Source: Pseudomonas chlororaphis subsp. aurantiaca (GTDB lineage: Bacteria; Pseudomonadota; Gammaproteobacteria; Pseudomonadales; Pseudomonadaceae). From it: 64,000 nucleotides of DNA. The notes below the pieces were generated by a model. The model was not told the DNA's origin, did no database searches, and saw nothing but the letters and a program-made list of their open reading frames with translations. This document shows, in pieces, positions 1 to 7,989 of this stretch. The DNA is taken from positions 6,882,001 to 6,946,000 of the forward strand of contig NZ_CP059162.1 in assembly GCF_013466605.1 (NCBI RefSeq). The letters are read 5' to 3'. Positions within the stretch are counted from its first letter, which is position 1, and every line of letters begins with the position of its first letter. Position numbers and translations under genes: made by a program.

Positions 1-998
1 GCCGTTTTCGACGCTTCCAGGGCGGTCTTGCCGAGGCTGCGCATCAGGTTGTCGGAAACCTGATCGGCGACCTGCTTGCCGACCTGCTCGGCGATTTCCG
101 CGGCGGCGCTCTTGCTGCCGTTCTTGATCGCCTGGCTGAGCGCCTGGTCGGCGCCTTCCTTGAGGACGGCCTTGGTCGCCTGAGGAATCACCTTGGTGGT
201 AATCAGGTTGCGCGCCGCACTGAGGAAGTCGATGGCCGCACCGGCGATTTCGAAGGTGAGCTGTATCTTGGCCGCCACATCGGCGATCTTGCGGTACTTA
301 TCCGCATTCGCCGAATCGATCAGCGCCATCGTATTCATCGCGGCCTTGACCACCCCGGCGAAGCCCGCCATCAGATCCATCGCCCCGCCAGCGGCAGTCA
401 TTACATTGCCGGTCAGCGCGCCGCCAACCATCTTGGCGACCCCTGTCACGACCTGTACAGCGGCCACGACCCAGTCGAAGATCACGCCGAAAATGCCAGC
501 CTTCTTGGCTTTTTTCTGCTCTTCCAGCGCCTTGTCGATCTGCTCGCGGAACTCTTTGAGTTCCTCCGTGCGCAATTTGTCCTGCTGGTCGCCAAGAATC
601 TTGATCGCCTTGGCCTTGGCGTCGGTGATGTGGCCGATCAATTCGCCCGCCGCCAGCGTGGCGGCGACCATCATCAGCTCCACCGACATTTTTTCGAACT
701 CATGAGCCGGTGGCATCACCGCGGGCCGAATCTTGTCGTTCGCCGCCTCGGCCTCTGTATTCGTCGCGCGGAACAAACGACCGAACGCTTCGTTCGCGTC
801 CTGGCGCGATACCTTTTCTGCCTGGCTCAAGCGCAGCCAGCTCGGGCGCGACGACTCGGTCTGCGCCAGCAGATCCTGGCTAAGCACCTGGCGCTTGGTC
901 GCGGCAAGCTTTTCCTTTTCCCCATCCTGCATTACCGACAGGATCGCCGGTATCCCATCCTGCCAAGGACGGAAGCCTGTAATAGCTGTCATGCTCAT
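1..998 (-). CDS. sseC: SseC/EspD-type translocon pore protein, 3' end outside window
   Basis: Hydrophobic translocator expected to insert in the host membrane and form the translocation pore of the SPI-2-like secretion system. About 332 codons are present; the C-terminus lies beyond the window. A long hydrophobic, Gly/Ala-rich block at residues about 168-217 and a further amphipathic stretch at about 240-265 follow a charged coiled-coil-like region (about 125-165), the usual layout of SseC/EspD/SipB proteins. The start is the ATG at 998, overlapping the stop of the upstream chaperone gene by ATGA. Gene order sseB-sscA-sseC matches SPI-2. The class is clear from context and hydropathy; the exact family (SseC rather than SipB) is inferred from its neighbours. 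Confidence 0.75.
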   Translation of the reverse strand, partial: MSMTAITGFRPWQDGIPAILSVMQDGEKEKLAATKRQVLSQDLLAQTESSRPSWLRLSQAEKVSRQDANEAFGRLFRATNTEAEAANDKIRPAVMPPAHEFEKMSVELMMVAATLAAGELIGHITDAKAKAIKILGDQQDKLRTEELKEFREQIDKALEEQKKAKKAGIFGVIFDWVVAAVQVVTGVAKMVGGALTGNVMTAAGGAMDLMAGFAGVVKAAMNTMALIDSANADKYRKIADVAAKIQLTFEIAGAAIDFLSAARNLITTKVIPQATKAVLKEGADQALSQAIKNGSKSAAAEIAEQVGKQVADQVSDNLMRSLGKTALEASKT

Positions 999-1477
999 TT
1001 CTCCTGCTCGCACTGTGCAAGCAACTGCTCCACGCTCTGGCGAAGCCCTTGATACTGCGGACGCGCGGCACACCACCTGACTGCCGCGTTGAAAGCTTTG
1101 CACGCGTATTCCCGATTACCCGTGAGGTGGTAACTGATGCCCGCGAAATACGAAGAGCGAGGATCTTCCACCTCGATCATCCCTGCACGACAAAAACAGA
1201 AAATCGCCTCCTGGTGCGACGCAAGGCGCTGCTGGCACATCCCCAATCCGAGCCAATAATCGAAATGCCAATGGTCGACTTGAACGAGCAGGTAAAAGTA
1301 ATTGCGTGCGGCCTCCAACTCGCCAGCGTCGAACAACTGGCAGGCGTAGTTGTGCAGCGTTTTCAGATCATCCGGCGCAACGCCGGAGAGCATGCGGATC
1401 GAACCGCCCCGCGAGAAAAAATCGCGCAATACCTCGTCGTCGCGTACATCCTCGGCGGGCATTTCTTGCGTTGACAT
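995..1477 (-). CDS. sscA: TPR chaperone of translocators (SscA/LcrH/SicA class)
   Basis: A 160-residue cytoplasmic class II chaperone expected to hold the hydrophobic translocator in a secretable state. Three TPR-like helical pairs span about residues 35-140 (LHNYACQLFDAGELEAARNY, then a WLGLGMCQQRL block and a YFAGISYHLTGN block). The length is close to SscA (157 aa) and LcrH/SicA (about 165 aa). The ATG at 1477 is preferred over the GTG at 1483 because a G-rich ribosome site lies just upstream. The gene overlaps the following sseC-like gene by four bases, so the two are probably translationally coupled, as expected for a chaperone and its client. Confidence 0.85.
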   Translation of the reverse strand: MSTQEMPAEDVRDDEVLRDFFSRGGSIRMLSGVAPDDLKTLHNYACQLFDAGELEAARNYFYLLVQVDHWHFDYWLGLGMCQQRLASHQEAIFCFCRAGMIEVEDPRSSYFAGISYHLTGNREYACKAFNAAVRWCAARPQYQGLRQSVEQLLAQCEQEK

Positions 1478-1543
1478 ACACACCCCCTGGCGCGTTGCCG
1501 ATACGATGCCGTCTCCCGACGCCGTATCGACAGGCGCTCGAAC

Positions 1544-2317
1544 TTAACGGATCGACGAAGCGATGGACTTGACCGATTCGGCCAGCATGCTTTGCAGGCT
1601 GTTGGTCATCTGCACCGCGGTGTTGTAGTTCTGCATCAGTTGCTGCAGCTTGAGCTGGGTCTGCTGAACGAAGTCAGAAGCTCGGCCGGAGGCGCTTTCC
1701 AGTGCCATTTCAACGGCTTTCAGATCGCCCTGACTCAGCTTGCTCACATCCTTACCGCTCAAAAACTCATCGATGGTCTTGCCTTCGACCGTGATGTTGT
1801 TCTCGCGCAGGTACTGGATCACTTCCTGTGGCAGCGCTGCGGTATCTTCTGGCTTGGTCAGCTTGGCCAGGATCGCCTTGACCCGGTTAGCCATGTCCTG
1901 CGCTTCACGGGAGATCTCGGTCTTGGTGGTCATCGCCTCGAAGGTCGCGTTAGCCTGCTCTTGCAGCAGCAACATGACTGCGGCCATGGTGACGATGCCG
2001 GTGTTCAGCACGCCCAGGTTCTTCAGGCCCTGCAGGTAGCTGTCGGCGCCGCTGCCGCTGGGCGGGGTGTTGTTGAGGATATCGTTACCCAAGCCCAGGG
2101 CTTCGTCGGTGAGGGCGTTGATGTCATTGCCCTGATCCGCACCACGGCCCTGGGCAGACTGGATCGAAGCCAGCAGCTGCTCGCCGCGCGCGATGCGCGG
2201 GTCGACCTTGCCCTCGGACTCGCGCCCGCCCTTGGCATCCTTTTCAACGCCCATGTCGGCGGCGATGTCAGCCGAGTAGTTCGGGGTTACGTTTTTGAAA
2301 TCAACAGTGATGGACAT
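1544..2317 (-). CDS. sseB: SseB/EspA-like filament protein, copy 1
   Basis: Secreted hydrophilic translocator that in SPI-2 systems forms the filament or sheath connecting the needle to the host cell. It has 257 residues (SseB about 196). A hydrophobic helix lies at about 105-122 (GIVTMAAVMLLLQEQANATF). The segment at about 166-186 (EVIQYLRENNITVEGKTIDEF) matches the SseB pattern VIKYMRDNGILIDGMTIDD. The C-terminal 60 residues form a long coiled coil rich in Gln, Leu and Ser. A near-identical paralogue lies upstream at 2824-3852. AGGAAG precedes the ATG. It is probably co-transcribed with sseA, sscA and sseC. Confidence 0.88.
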   Translation of the reverse strand: MSITVDFKNVTPNYSADIAADMGVEKDAKGGRESEGKVDPRIARGEQLLASIQSAQGRGADQGNDINALTDEALGLGNDILNNTPPSGSGADSYLQGLKNLGVLNTGIVTMAAVMLLLQEQANATFEAMTTKTEISREAQDMANRVKAILAKLTKPEDTAALPQEVIQYLRENNITVEGKTIDEFLSGKDVSKLSQGDLKAVEMALESASGRASDFVQQTQLKLQQLMQNYNTAVQMTNSLQSMLAESVKSIASSIR

Positions 2318-2337
2318 TTGATTTTCTTCCTATGGAG

Positions 2338-2688
2338 TCAAGCGAATACGCGATGCTTCTTCATCGCGGTGTTTTTCACGGCGACCTGTCCGCTCGAAGC
2401 GGACACCTCAACCGGGAATCGTTTCGAGAAATCACCCTCAAGCTTGGAGAAAGCGTTCTCCGCCTTGAGAATCTGCCGCATGGTCCGTTCGCGCTCCGCG
2501 CCAGAACGGCGAATATCCTGTTCGACGTTCGCCACCTTGCGCCGCGCTTCTGGGTCCGAGTGGGCCTTGCCCATCAGCAGGTCGATCTCGCGATGCAACG
2601 CGTGGAATTGCTGCATGGTGGCTTTGAATGAAGCACGCTGTCGGTTGAAGACAGCCGCCGCGTATCTGGGGTCGATGGTTTCGTTCAT
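2338..2688 (-). CDS. sseA: SseA-like filament/translocator chaperone
   Basis: A small, highly charged protein of 116 residues, mostly one helical hairpin (residues about 12-85), resembling the SPI-2 chaperone SseA (108 aa), which binds SseB and SseD. The C-terminal part (FSKRFPVEVSASSGQ) resembles the SseA ending QAPVEIPSGK. The start at 2688 is favoured over the longer frame from 2763 because a strong AAGGAGGAG ribosome site lies directly upstream. It sits between the two SseB-like genes, its presumed clients. Sequence similarity is weak, so the identification rests on size, coiled-coil character, this ending and position. Confidence 0.72.
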   Translation of the reverse strand: MNETIDPRYAAAVFNRQRASFKATMQQFHALHREIDLLMGKAHSDPEARRKVANVEQDIRRSGAERERTMRQILKAENAFSKLEGDFSKRFPVEVSASSGQVAVKNTAMKKHRVFA

Positions 2689-2823
2689 GGGCACTCCTCC
2701 TTTTACGTTCTCCACTTTAGGGGGCGGGAACAGGCCAGGCTTTCGCAAAGCCACCGGCACCATCGAAAATCACCCAACCGTTTTTCAGGCATCCGATGGA
2801 GCCGGCAGTCACAGCGCTACGGC

Positions 2824-3852
2824 TTAGCGGATCGACGAGGCAATGGACTTGACCGATTCAGCCAGCATGCTTTGCAGGCTGTTGGTCATCTGCACCGCGG
2901 TGTTGTAGTTCTGCATCAGCTGCTGCAGCTTGAGCTGGGTCTGTTGAACGAAATCGGAGGCACGGCCAGAGGCGCTTTCCAGGGCCATCTCGACGGCCTT
3001 CAGGCTGCCCTGGTCGAGCTCTGGCTTCATCGCGCCAGCAAGGGTGTCACGGAGTTCTTTCATATGTTCCAGAGACACCTTCTGGCCGGGCTTCATGCCA
3101 ACCTCCGGCAGCCCCCAGATCCAATCCGAGGCTTTCTGGCCATTGCCTATGCGAATGCCGTTGTCATCCATGAACTTCACGACACTCTGCCAGTGACGGC
3201 TTTCCATACCCGTCGGTCCGGCCTGGGCGATCATGCTGTCCAGCAGCGCCAGTTGCGCCTCGGCACCGGAGAGCCCGCCCCCCCCGGCACCTGCGAGGAA
3301 CTCATCGATGGTCTTGCCTTCGACCAGGATGTTGTTCTCACGCATGTACTGGATGACTTCCGGCGGCAGCTCGGCCTTGTCTTCCGGCTTGGTCAACTTG
3401 GCCAGAAGCGCCTTGACGCGGTTGGCCATGTCCTGCGCTTCGCGGGAGATCTCGGTCTTGGTGGTCATCGCCTCGAAGGTGGCGTTGGCGTGCTCCTGCA
3501 GCAGGAGCATGACTGCGGCCATGGTGACGATGCCGGTGTTCAGCACGCCCAGGTTCTTCAGGCCCTGCAGGTAGCTGTCGGCGCCGCTGCCGCTGGGTGG
3601 AGTGTTGTTGAGGATATCGTTACCCAAGCCCAGGGCTTCGTCGGTGAGGGCGTTGATGTCATTGCCCTGATCCGCACCACGGCCCTGGGCAGACTGGATC
3701 GAAGCCAGCAATTGCTCGCCGCGCGCGATGCGCGGGTCGACCTTGCCCTCGGACTCGCGCCCGCCCTTGGCGTCCTTTTCAACGCCCATGTCGGCGGCGA
3801 TGTCAATCGAGTAATCCGTAGTTCCACTCTTGAATTCAACTGCGCTAATCAT
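2824..3852 (-). CDS. sseB: SseB/EspA-like filament protein, copy 2, with central insertion
   Basis: A 342-residue paralogue of the gene at 1544-2317. Residues about 15-195 and the last 70 residues are almost identical to copy 1, at DNA level as well. About 85 extra residues are inserted after the EFLAG segment. The insertion carries a second, diverged copy of the VIQYMRENNILVEG module (SVVKFMDDNGIRIGNGQKAS). The ATG at 3852 follows GGGAG; the GTG at 3897 would add 15 residues without an obvious ribosome site. It heads the minus-strand operon sseB2-sseA-sseB1-sscA-sseC. It may be an alternative filament subunit or a cap; this is inference. Confidence 0.85.
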   Translation of the reverse strand: MISAVEFKSGTTDYSIDIAADMGVEKDAKGGRESEGKVDPRIARGEQLLASIQSAQGRGADQGNDINALTDEALGLGNDILNNTPPSGSGADSYLQGLKNLGVLNTGIVTMAAVMLLLQEHANATFEAMTTKTEISREAQDMANRVKALLAKLTKPEDKAELPPEVIQYMRENNILVEGKTIDEFLAGAGGGGLSGAEAQLALLDSMIAQAGPTGMESRHWQSVVKFMDDNGIRIGNGQKASDWIWGLPEVGMKPGQKVSLEHMKELRDTLAGAMKPELDQGSLKAVEMALESASGRASDFVQQTQLKLQQLMQNYNTAVQMTNSLQSMLAESVKSIASSIR

Positions 3853-4248
3853 GTCTGTGTTTCTCCCTATGGGTTGATGTGAGCAAACTGCTGTCACGCT
3901 TGAAGTGAGCCGTCATCATCTCCAGCAGCCGACCCAGGCGCTTTGCTCTTTTCCTGTGCAGTTTCGATTTCTTCACATCTCCCAAATCGGAACGTCCACC
4001 TCCTTCATCCGCGATTGCCGGAACAAGGCCGTCATAGCAGCCTGCCGTAAGCCGTTTTCAAAGCAGCTGCAAGCAGCCCGGATGCAATCCGGGTACGGTT
4101 CTGAGCCAAAGGGCTACGAATTGACGGAAACGGTGGAAGCGCCGTGGGCGCCATCGAAAGAGGTAGGAGAGTCGGGCCTTTTGGCCCCGAACGGGTGCTC
4201 CGTTACCCGGTTTCGCCCACGCCTGAATCGGTAGCGGGCGCTCGCTAG
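3853..4248. other. non-coding region upstream of the sseB2 operon
   Basis: No convincing gene. It should hold the promoter of the minus-strand translocator operon. Visible structures are a palindrome CCCGGATgcAATCCGGG (4077-4093), a type of small repeat common in Pseudomonas and relatives, and a GGGCC-tttt-GGCCC hairpin near 4173-4190. The 18-bp palindrome found upstream of the other secretion operons was not found here. Confidence 0.5.
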
Positions 4249-4386
4249 GTCTTGTACGAAAAGTCGCTGAGCGAAGGTCAGGCAAGGCAAAAACGGGCTA
4301 AGAAGCGGAGTTTACGTGCTGTAAATGAGCATTCTGAGCCTGTTTTTAGCGCAGCATTACCGAGCGCAGGCAATCTCGTACAGAGC
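4249..4386. mobile_element. MITE-like element with terminal inverted repeats
   Basis: A 138-bp non-coding segment with imperfect terminal repeats: the left end reads GGTCTTGTACGAAAAG and the inverse of the right end reads GGCTCTGTACGAGATT. Both sides are flanked by CTAG (4245-4248 and 4387-4390), compatible with a 4-bp target duplication. These ends resemble those of IS5-type elements common in Pseudomonas. No transposase is present, so it would have been mobilised in trans. Confidence 0.65.
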
Positions 4387-4513
4387 CTAGCTCGAACAGC
4401 GCCTCGAGATTAACAACCCGCTCTTGCGGTCGAAACGTTGGCGTGCGGCAAAGACGCAACATGCCGTTGCGTCCCCTTGTTGCCGCACTCCTCCAAGACA
4501 GACTGGTGCAGCA

Positions 4514-6148
4514 CTAACCCCAGTCGCTACCGAGGTCAGTACGGGTCGTCTGAATGCCGACAGTGCCCATATCCCTCAACTCGGGATGAGCACTGCACAG
4601 CGTTTCATGAGTTCGCTCGTACGTATCGCGGATCGCCTGCACGTCGTCGAACGGTGCGTTTGTGTATGCAATCGCCATATTGGTCACGCGGCTGTACAAA
4701 TTTTCGTGCTGAATATCGGTGGGGAGTGGCTCGAATATCGGTCGGTTGTTCGAGACCGGCGCCATTCCCGACGACGGATTGAACTCGTCTTCGCCATTGG
4801 CCATCGACATTCCGACCGGCACCGTTTCTGCGAATGTGTGATAGCCGCCATAGTTCATGAACGCTGCGACGCCGAGCGTCGCCGACTCCACGATGTCCAT
4901 CTGTCCATAGAGCGGCGCGTCGCTGAGGGTGTTGAGCGCAAGCAGCACGTCGCACGTACCGCCCGACTGCGAGCCGGCAGACGGAAGTCCGCGCAGGTTC
5001 GATTCGACCGCAAATGTCCCGTTCGGCTGCCAGCGGTTCACCCCGACGCCATGCGGATACGCATGCGCGTCGAGCGCCTCGAGAAATGTCCTGTCGGAGC
5101 CGTCGCCTGCACGCATCAGCACGTTCTGGTAAAGCTCCATCGCCGGGTGATCGACGGAAATATCTGCCGCGGACATCATGAACGGTCGCTCCGGCAAGCC
5201 GCTCGGCCCCGCCTCGATCGGCGCGCCCTGACGGGCAATTCCGTTGATATTCCCGTAGCTCGCATCCGCGTGCAGTTCGGCGCGCAAGCGGGCTTCGACG
5301 GCGGGATCCTCAGCGGTAACCATCACATTGCCAAAGCCGAGCCCGTGCTGTGCCGCAGAGGTATAGATTCCGCTCACCGGCTCGTTATCGATGAGTGGCA
5401 CGCGCTCGCTGCGCATACGGCTCACCGCATCGTCGAAGTTCGTAGTGCGCGTTCGCTGCGTGAATTCCCTGTAGCGATTGGCAAATTGCTCCGCAGCATC
5501 GCTAGCGAGCGGTGTCAGCATTTTGCCAATGGCTTCGGCGTTTTCCGGCGCCCCGTTAACCTGCATCAGCTGCCAGACCGTCGTACCGAACGAACTGAGC
5601 ATCTTGATCCGCGACAGTAGATCCTTTGCGTCCCGCCCTGGCATGTAGTGACCCTCGTCGTTGACGATCGGGGCGCGCAGTTCCGACATGATCCAGTTGC
5701 AGGTGTCGACTGCTTCCTTACCCTGTGGTTGCCGGCCAATCTGATCGGACGTCGGCTTGAGTGGATTCACCAACGTTCGCTGGAACACATCGCTCAATGG
5801 CCGTTGCTGCCCCTGAAACGTCACTGATGTGTTGGCTAGGTCTCCCTGCGGCACGAGCACGGAATCGAGCGCGGTTGCAAGCTTATTCGAGTAGTCCTGG
5901 AAAACACGGCCGACGCTCCCGGGATAATCCAGGATAGCCATGCTAAGCCCCGCCTCGAACAGCTTCCCATTCACCAGTGCGATCTGTTGCGCCTCATTAA
6001 GGCGGATGCCTGCAGCGGTCGATATCAATCGGCTGCCGTCGACCTCACCAGCCCCCTGGGTGTTGACCTCCGATATCTGTTTCAGATTGCCTTGCAGGGC
6101 ATCCGCACTCAGTTCGATTGGGACTTTGAGCGCATTGATATGTGGCAT
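4514..6148 (-). CDS. candidate type III effector, function unknown
   Basis: A 544-residue soluble protein with no signal peptide or membrane segment. It is not recognised as a named family. A Gly-flanked Cys (C399 in SGGTCDVLLALN) is followed 38 residues later by a His in GGYHTFAETVPVG (H437), then N451, E453 and D454. This spacing is seen in papain- or transglutaminase-like folds, but the assignment is inference. The ATG at 6148 is chosen because the upstream extension (to 6241) is basic and unlike the rest. It is divergent from the AraC regulator gene, inside the secretion cluster, and stands alone after a MITE, all fitting an effector gene. Base composition is slightly lower in GC than the apparatus genes. 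Confidence 0.6.
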   Translation of the reverse strand: MPHINALKVPIELSADALQGNLKQISEVNTQGAGEVDGSRLISTAAGIRLNEAQQIALVNGKLFEAGLSMAILDYPGSVGRVFQDYSNKLATALDSVLVPQGDLANTSVTFQGQQRPLSDVFQRTLVNPLKPTSDQIGRQPQGKEAVDTCNWIMSELRAPIVNDEGHYMPGRDAKDLLSRIKMLSSFGTTVWQLMQVNGAPENAEAIGKMLTPLASDAAEQFANRYREFTQRTRTTNFDDAVSRMRSERVPLIDNEPVSGIYTSAAQHGLGFGNVMVTAEDPAVEARLRAELHADASYGNINGIARQGAPIEAGPSGLPERPFMMSAADISVDHPAMELYQNVLMRAGDGSDRTFLEALDAHAYPHGVGVNRWQPNGTFAVESNLRGLPSAGSQSGGTCDVLLALNTLSDAPLYGQMDIVESATLGVAAFMNYGGYHTFAETVPVGMSMANGEDEFNPSSGMAPVSNNRPIFEPLPTDIQHENLYSRVTNMAIAYTNAPFDDVQAIRDTYERTHETLCSAHPELRDMGTVGIQTTRTDLGSDWG

Positions 6149-6299
6149 GACTTTTTCTCTTTGAAGAAAGCGAATGCGCCAATCATGCTCGCACGCGATC
6201 GGTAGGGTTTTCGTTTTTCGACAACGTGTTTCGAAAGACAACTTGGTAAGTCTTGTTTCTCTGCCAAATATCTGGATGTAGTGGTCAATCCGTTACACC

Positions 6300-6317
6300 T
6301 TCAGGTCATTACCTGAT
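6300..6317 (+). promoter_or_regulatory. 18-bp palindromic operator candidate, site 1
   Basis: TTCAGGTCATTACCTGAT, a near-perfect 7-4-7 palindrome ending 67 bp before the ATG of the AraC-type regulator gene that heads the needle operon. Four further copies precede other operons of the same cluster. It also lies 151 bp from the start of the divergent effector gene and could serve both. Confidence 0.7.
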
Positions 6318-6384
6318 CCCCAAGGCGCGTTGGGATTGCGAGGATGCTCGCCAGCTCGAACAACCCCATAGAGTTGAGGGAACG

Positions 6385-7092
6385 ATGCGAACGATAAGAA
6401 TCCTGCTCGGCAAGCAAGGCGGCACACTCAAGGTCAACGGTGAAATGCACCCATTTCCCGATTGTTCCTTGCTCATAGCCTCGGACAGTGTGTGCCCACA
6501 GAAGGGCGGCCTTCCATACTTCGACTTCTATGAGTCGGACTTTCAAGATCTCTATACGGAGCTGATCGACTTGATCGGTGACAACCCCGCGCGCACCTTC
6601 GTTCCGCAAGAGCTTCGCATCATCAATGCTGACGAAGACGTGATGCGGGTAATGGAGCTGCTGGCGCGCGGATCGCGCTCGATGTTGCTGCGTTTCGCCT
6701 ACGTGTATTGTCTGGGCTCCGATCACGCCTATTTCTCGGCCTTCCTGCGCTTCCTTATGTGCAGCGACCGCTCATTCATCGAATTCATCGAGACCAACAA
6801 ACTGATGCCTTGGTCGGTCGCGCGTTTCGCCGATGAGTTCGGCTTGCCTCTGCGCAAGTTCAACATGCTGTTTCAGGAGAAATTCGGTATTTCAGCCAAA
6901 CGCTGGCTGATGGAACGGCGGCTGCAGCACGCCCGCTCACTGCTGCTCTCGTCCCAGATGCGCATTCTGGATATCGCCTTGGAATGCGGTTTCGCCAACC
7001 ACGCGCACTTCACCGATAGCTTCCGTAAACGATTTCTCATCAACCCAACCGCGGCCCGTCTGCACGCGACGGAATCGCACGCCGTTCTCTAA
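6385..7092 (+). CDS. AraC-family transcription activator (EsrC-like)
   Basis: A 235-residue regulator with the two helix-turn-helix motifs of the AraC family in its last 100 residues (SVARFADEFGLPLRKFNMLF and ILDIALECGFANHAHFTDSF). The N-terminal half has no clear cupin motif. Size and location inside an SPI-2-type cluster match EsrC of Edwardsiella, which acts downstream of the SsrAB/EsrAB phosphorelay; this parallel is inference. The ATG at 6385 is preceded by GAGG. The needle gene follows 15 bp downstream, so it heads the operon sctF-G-I-J-K-L-W. An 18-bp palindrome upstream suggests control by the cluster's own regulator. Confidence 0.85.
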   Translation: MRTIRILLGKQGGTLKVNGEMHPFPDCSLLIASDSVCPQKGGLPYFDFYESDFQDLYTELIDLIGDNPARTFVPQELRIINADEDVMRVMELLARGSRSMLLRFAYVYCLGSDHAYFSAFLRFLMCSDRSFIEFIETNKLMPWSVARFADEFGLPLRKFNMLFQEKFGISAKRWLMERRLQHARSLLLSSQMRILDIALECGFANHAHFTDSFRKRFLINPTAARLHATESHAVL

Positions 7093-7107
7093 CGTCCGAG
7101 GCTCAGT

Positions 7108-7323
7108 ATGGAAATCCTCAGCATCGTCAATCAGTTGTCTCAGATGATCGACAAGGTCGGTCAGGACGTGCAGTCGAAAATGTCCTCCGAAGACCTCAAC
7201 GACCCCGCGAAGATGCTTCAAGTGCAGTTTGCGGTGCAGCAGTACACGAATTTCGTCAACTTCGAGAGCGCCATTATGAAGTCAGTAAAAGACATGATGG
7301 CCGGGATCATCCAGAAGATATGA
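7108..7323 (+). CDS. sctF: type III secretion needle subunit (SsaG/EscF family)
   Basis: Small secreted protein that polymerises into the hollow needle. It has 71 residues, the same length as Salmonella SsaG, with matching segments throughout: the helix ending QFAVQQYTNFVNFESAIMKS (SsaG has QFALQQYSTFINYES) and the C-terminus KDMMAGIIQKI (SsaG KDMLSGIIAKI). The loop with Asp-Pro at about 32-33 is conserved. This gene is one of the clearest indicators that the apparatus is SPI-2-like. It overlaps its likely chaperone gene sctG by four bases. Confidence 0.95.
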   Translation: MEILSIVNQLSQMIDKVGQDVQSKMSSEDLNDPAKMLQVQFAVQQYTNFVNFESAIMKSVKDMMAGIIQKI

Positions 7324-7598
7324 AAACCACGGTATCTCTTGATACGCAGGCGCGCCGCCTGGTCGTTGCCGCCGGACTCGCCGCATCCAACCACGGTATG
7401 CGCATGGAAATGTCCGTCATCCGGTCGGCGCTCGGCAACCTGATCGACGACACTCAGGCACGACGCATCGTCGAAGCGACCATGCTGATCGGCATTGGTC
7501 AGACGAGCGCTGCGCGGAGACTGTTGCAAGATGACCATTCAGCACAAGCGCAACTGCTGCTTGACCTGCTCGACAGCGAAAGACCGTCTGCACGCTGA
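7320..7598 (+). CDS. sctG: needle chaperone SctG (SsaH/EscG/YscG class)
   Basis: A 92-residue helical protein directly after the needle gene. The segment EATMLIGIGQTSAARRLLQ resembles the helical repeat of SsaH and YscG, TPR-like co-chaperones that with the SsaE/EscE partner keep needle subunits monomeric in the cytoplasm. SsaH has 75 residues. The start overlaps the sctF stop (ATGA). Similarity is modest; position supports it. The presumed partner SsaE is encoded at 21097-21318. Confidence 0.75.
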   Translation: MKTTVSLDTQARRLVVAAGLAASNHGMRMEMSVIRSALGNLIDDTQARRIVEATMLIGIGQTSAARRLLQDDHSAQAQLLLDLLDSERPSAR

Positions 7599-7647
7599 AC
7601 ACCCATCTCACCCGTCCACATCACATCTACATTCCTGGAGTACGGCC

Positions 7648-7989
7648 ATGACCATCGATGCACTTTCGTCCGCTTCTCTCGCCACGCAACCGTTCAACAC
7701 CGTCGACCCCGTAGCCACGCCTACCGATGTCGAAGCCTTCACCCGCACACTGTTCGGACACCTCGATAAACTGCCCGACGAGCAAGCCATCGAGCAGTTC
7801 CAGGCAAAGGCCGCGGACATCAACACACGGATCGATGAAACCCGCGGCACTGAAGAAGTACTGCAAAGTCCGTTGCATGTCCTGGCGGCGCAGACGCGGG
7901 CACTCAACGCAATCGCGGAAGTCGATCTCATCGCTAAGGCGGCGGGTGGCATTTCGCAAGGCATCAACAAACTCACCAGCATGCAATGA
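7648..7989 (+). CDS. sctI: inner rod protein SctI (SsaI/EscI class)
   Basis: A 113-residue secreted protein that anchors the needle in the inner membrane export channel. The N-terminus is Ser/Thr-rich. The C-terminal helix (AIAEVDLIAKAAGGISQGINKLTSMQ region) has the amphipathic pattern ending in a short hydrophobic tail shared by SctI proteins. The ATG at 7648 has CTGGAG upstream. Located between sctG and sctJ as in SPI-2 (ssaG-H-I-J), overlapping sctJ by four bases. Confidence 0.85.
   Translation: MTIDALSSASLATQPFNTVDPVATPTDVEAFTRTLFGHLDKLPDEQAIEQFQAKAADINTRIDETRGTEEVLQSPLHVLAAQTRALNAIAEVDLIAKAAGGISQGINKLTSMQ

Noticed and set aside
1592..2827. Long plus-strand open frame opposite the filament genes
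   Set aside because: It is the antisense of the SseB-like and SseA-like genes. Its Gln/Leu/Val-rich low-complexity product and its repetition opposite both copies show that it is a shadow.
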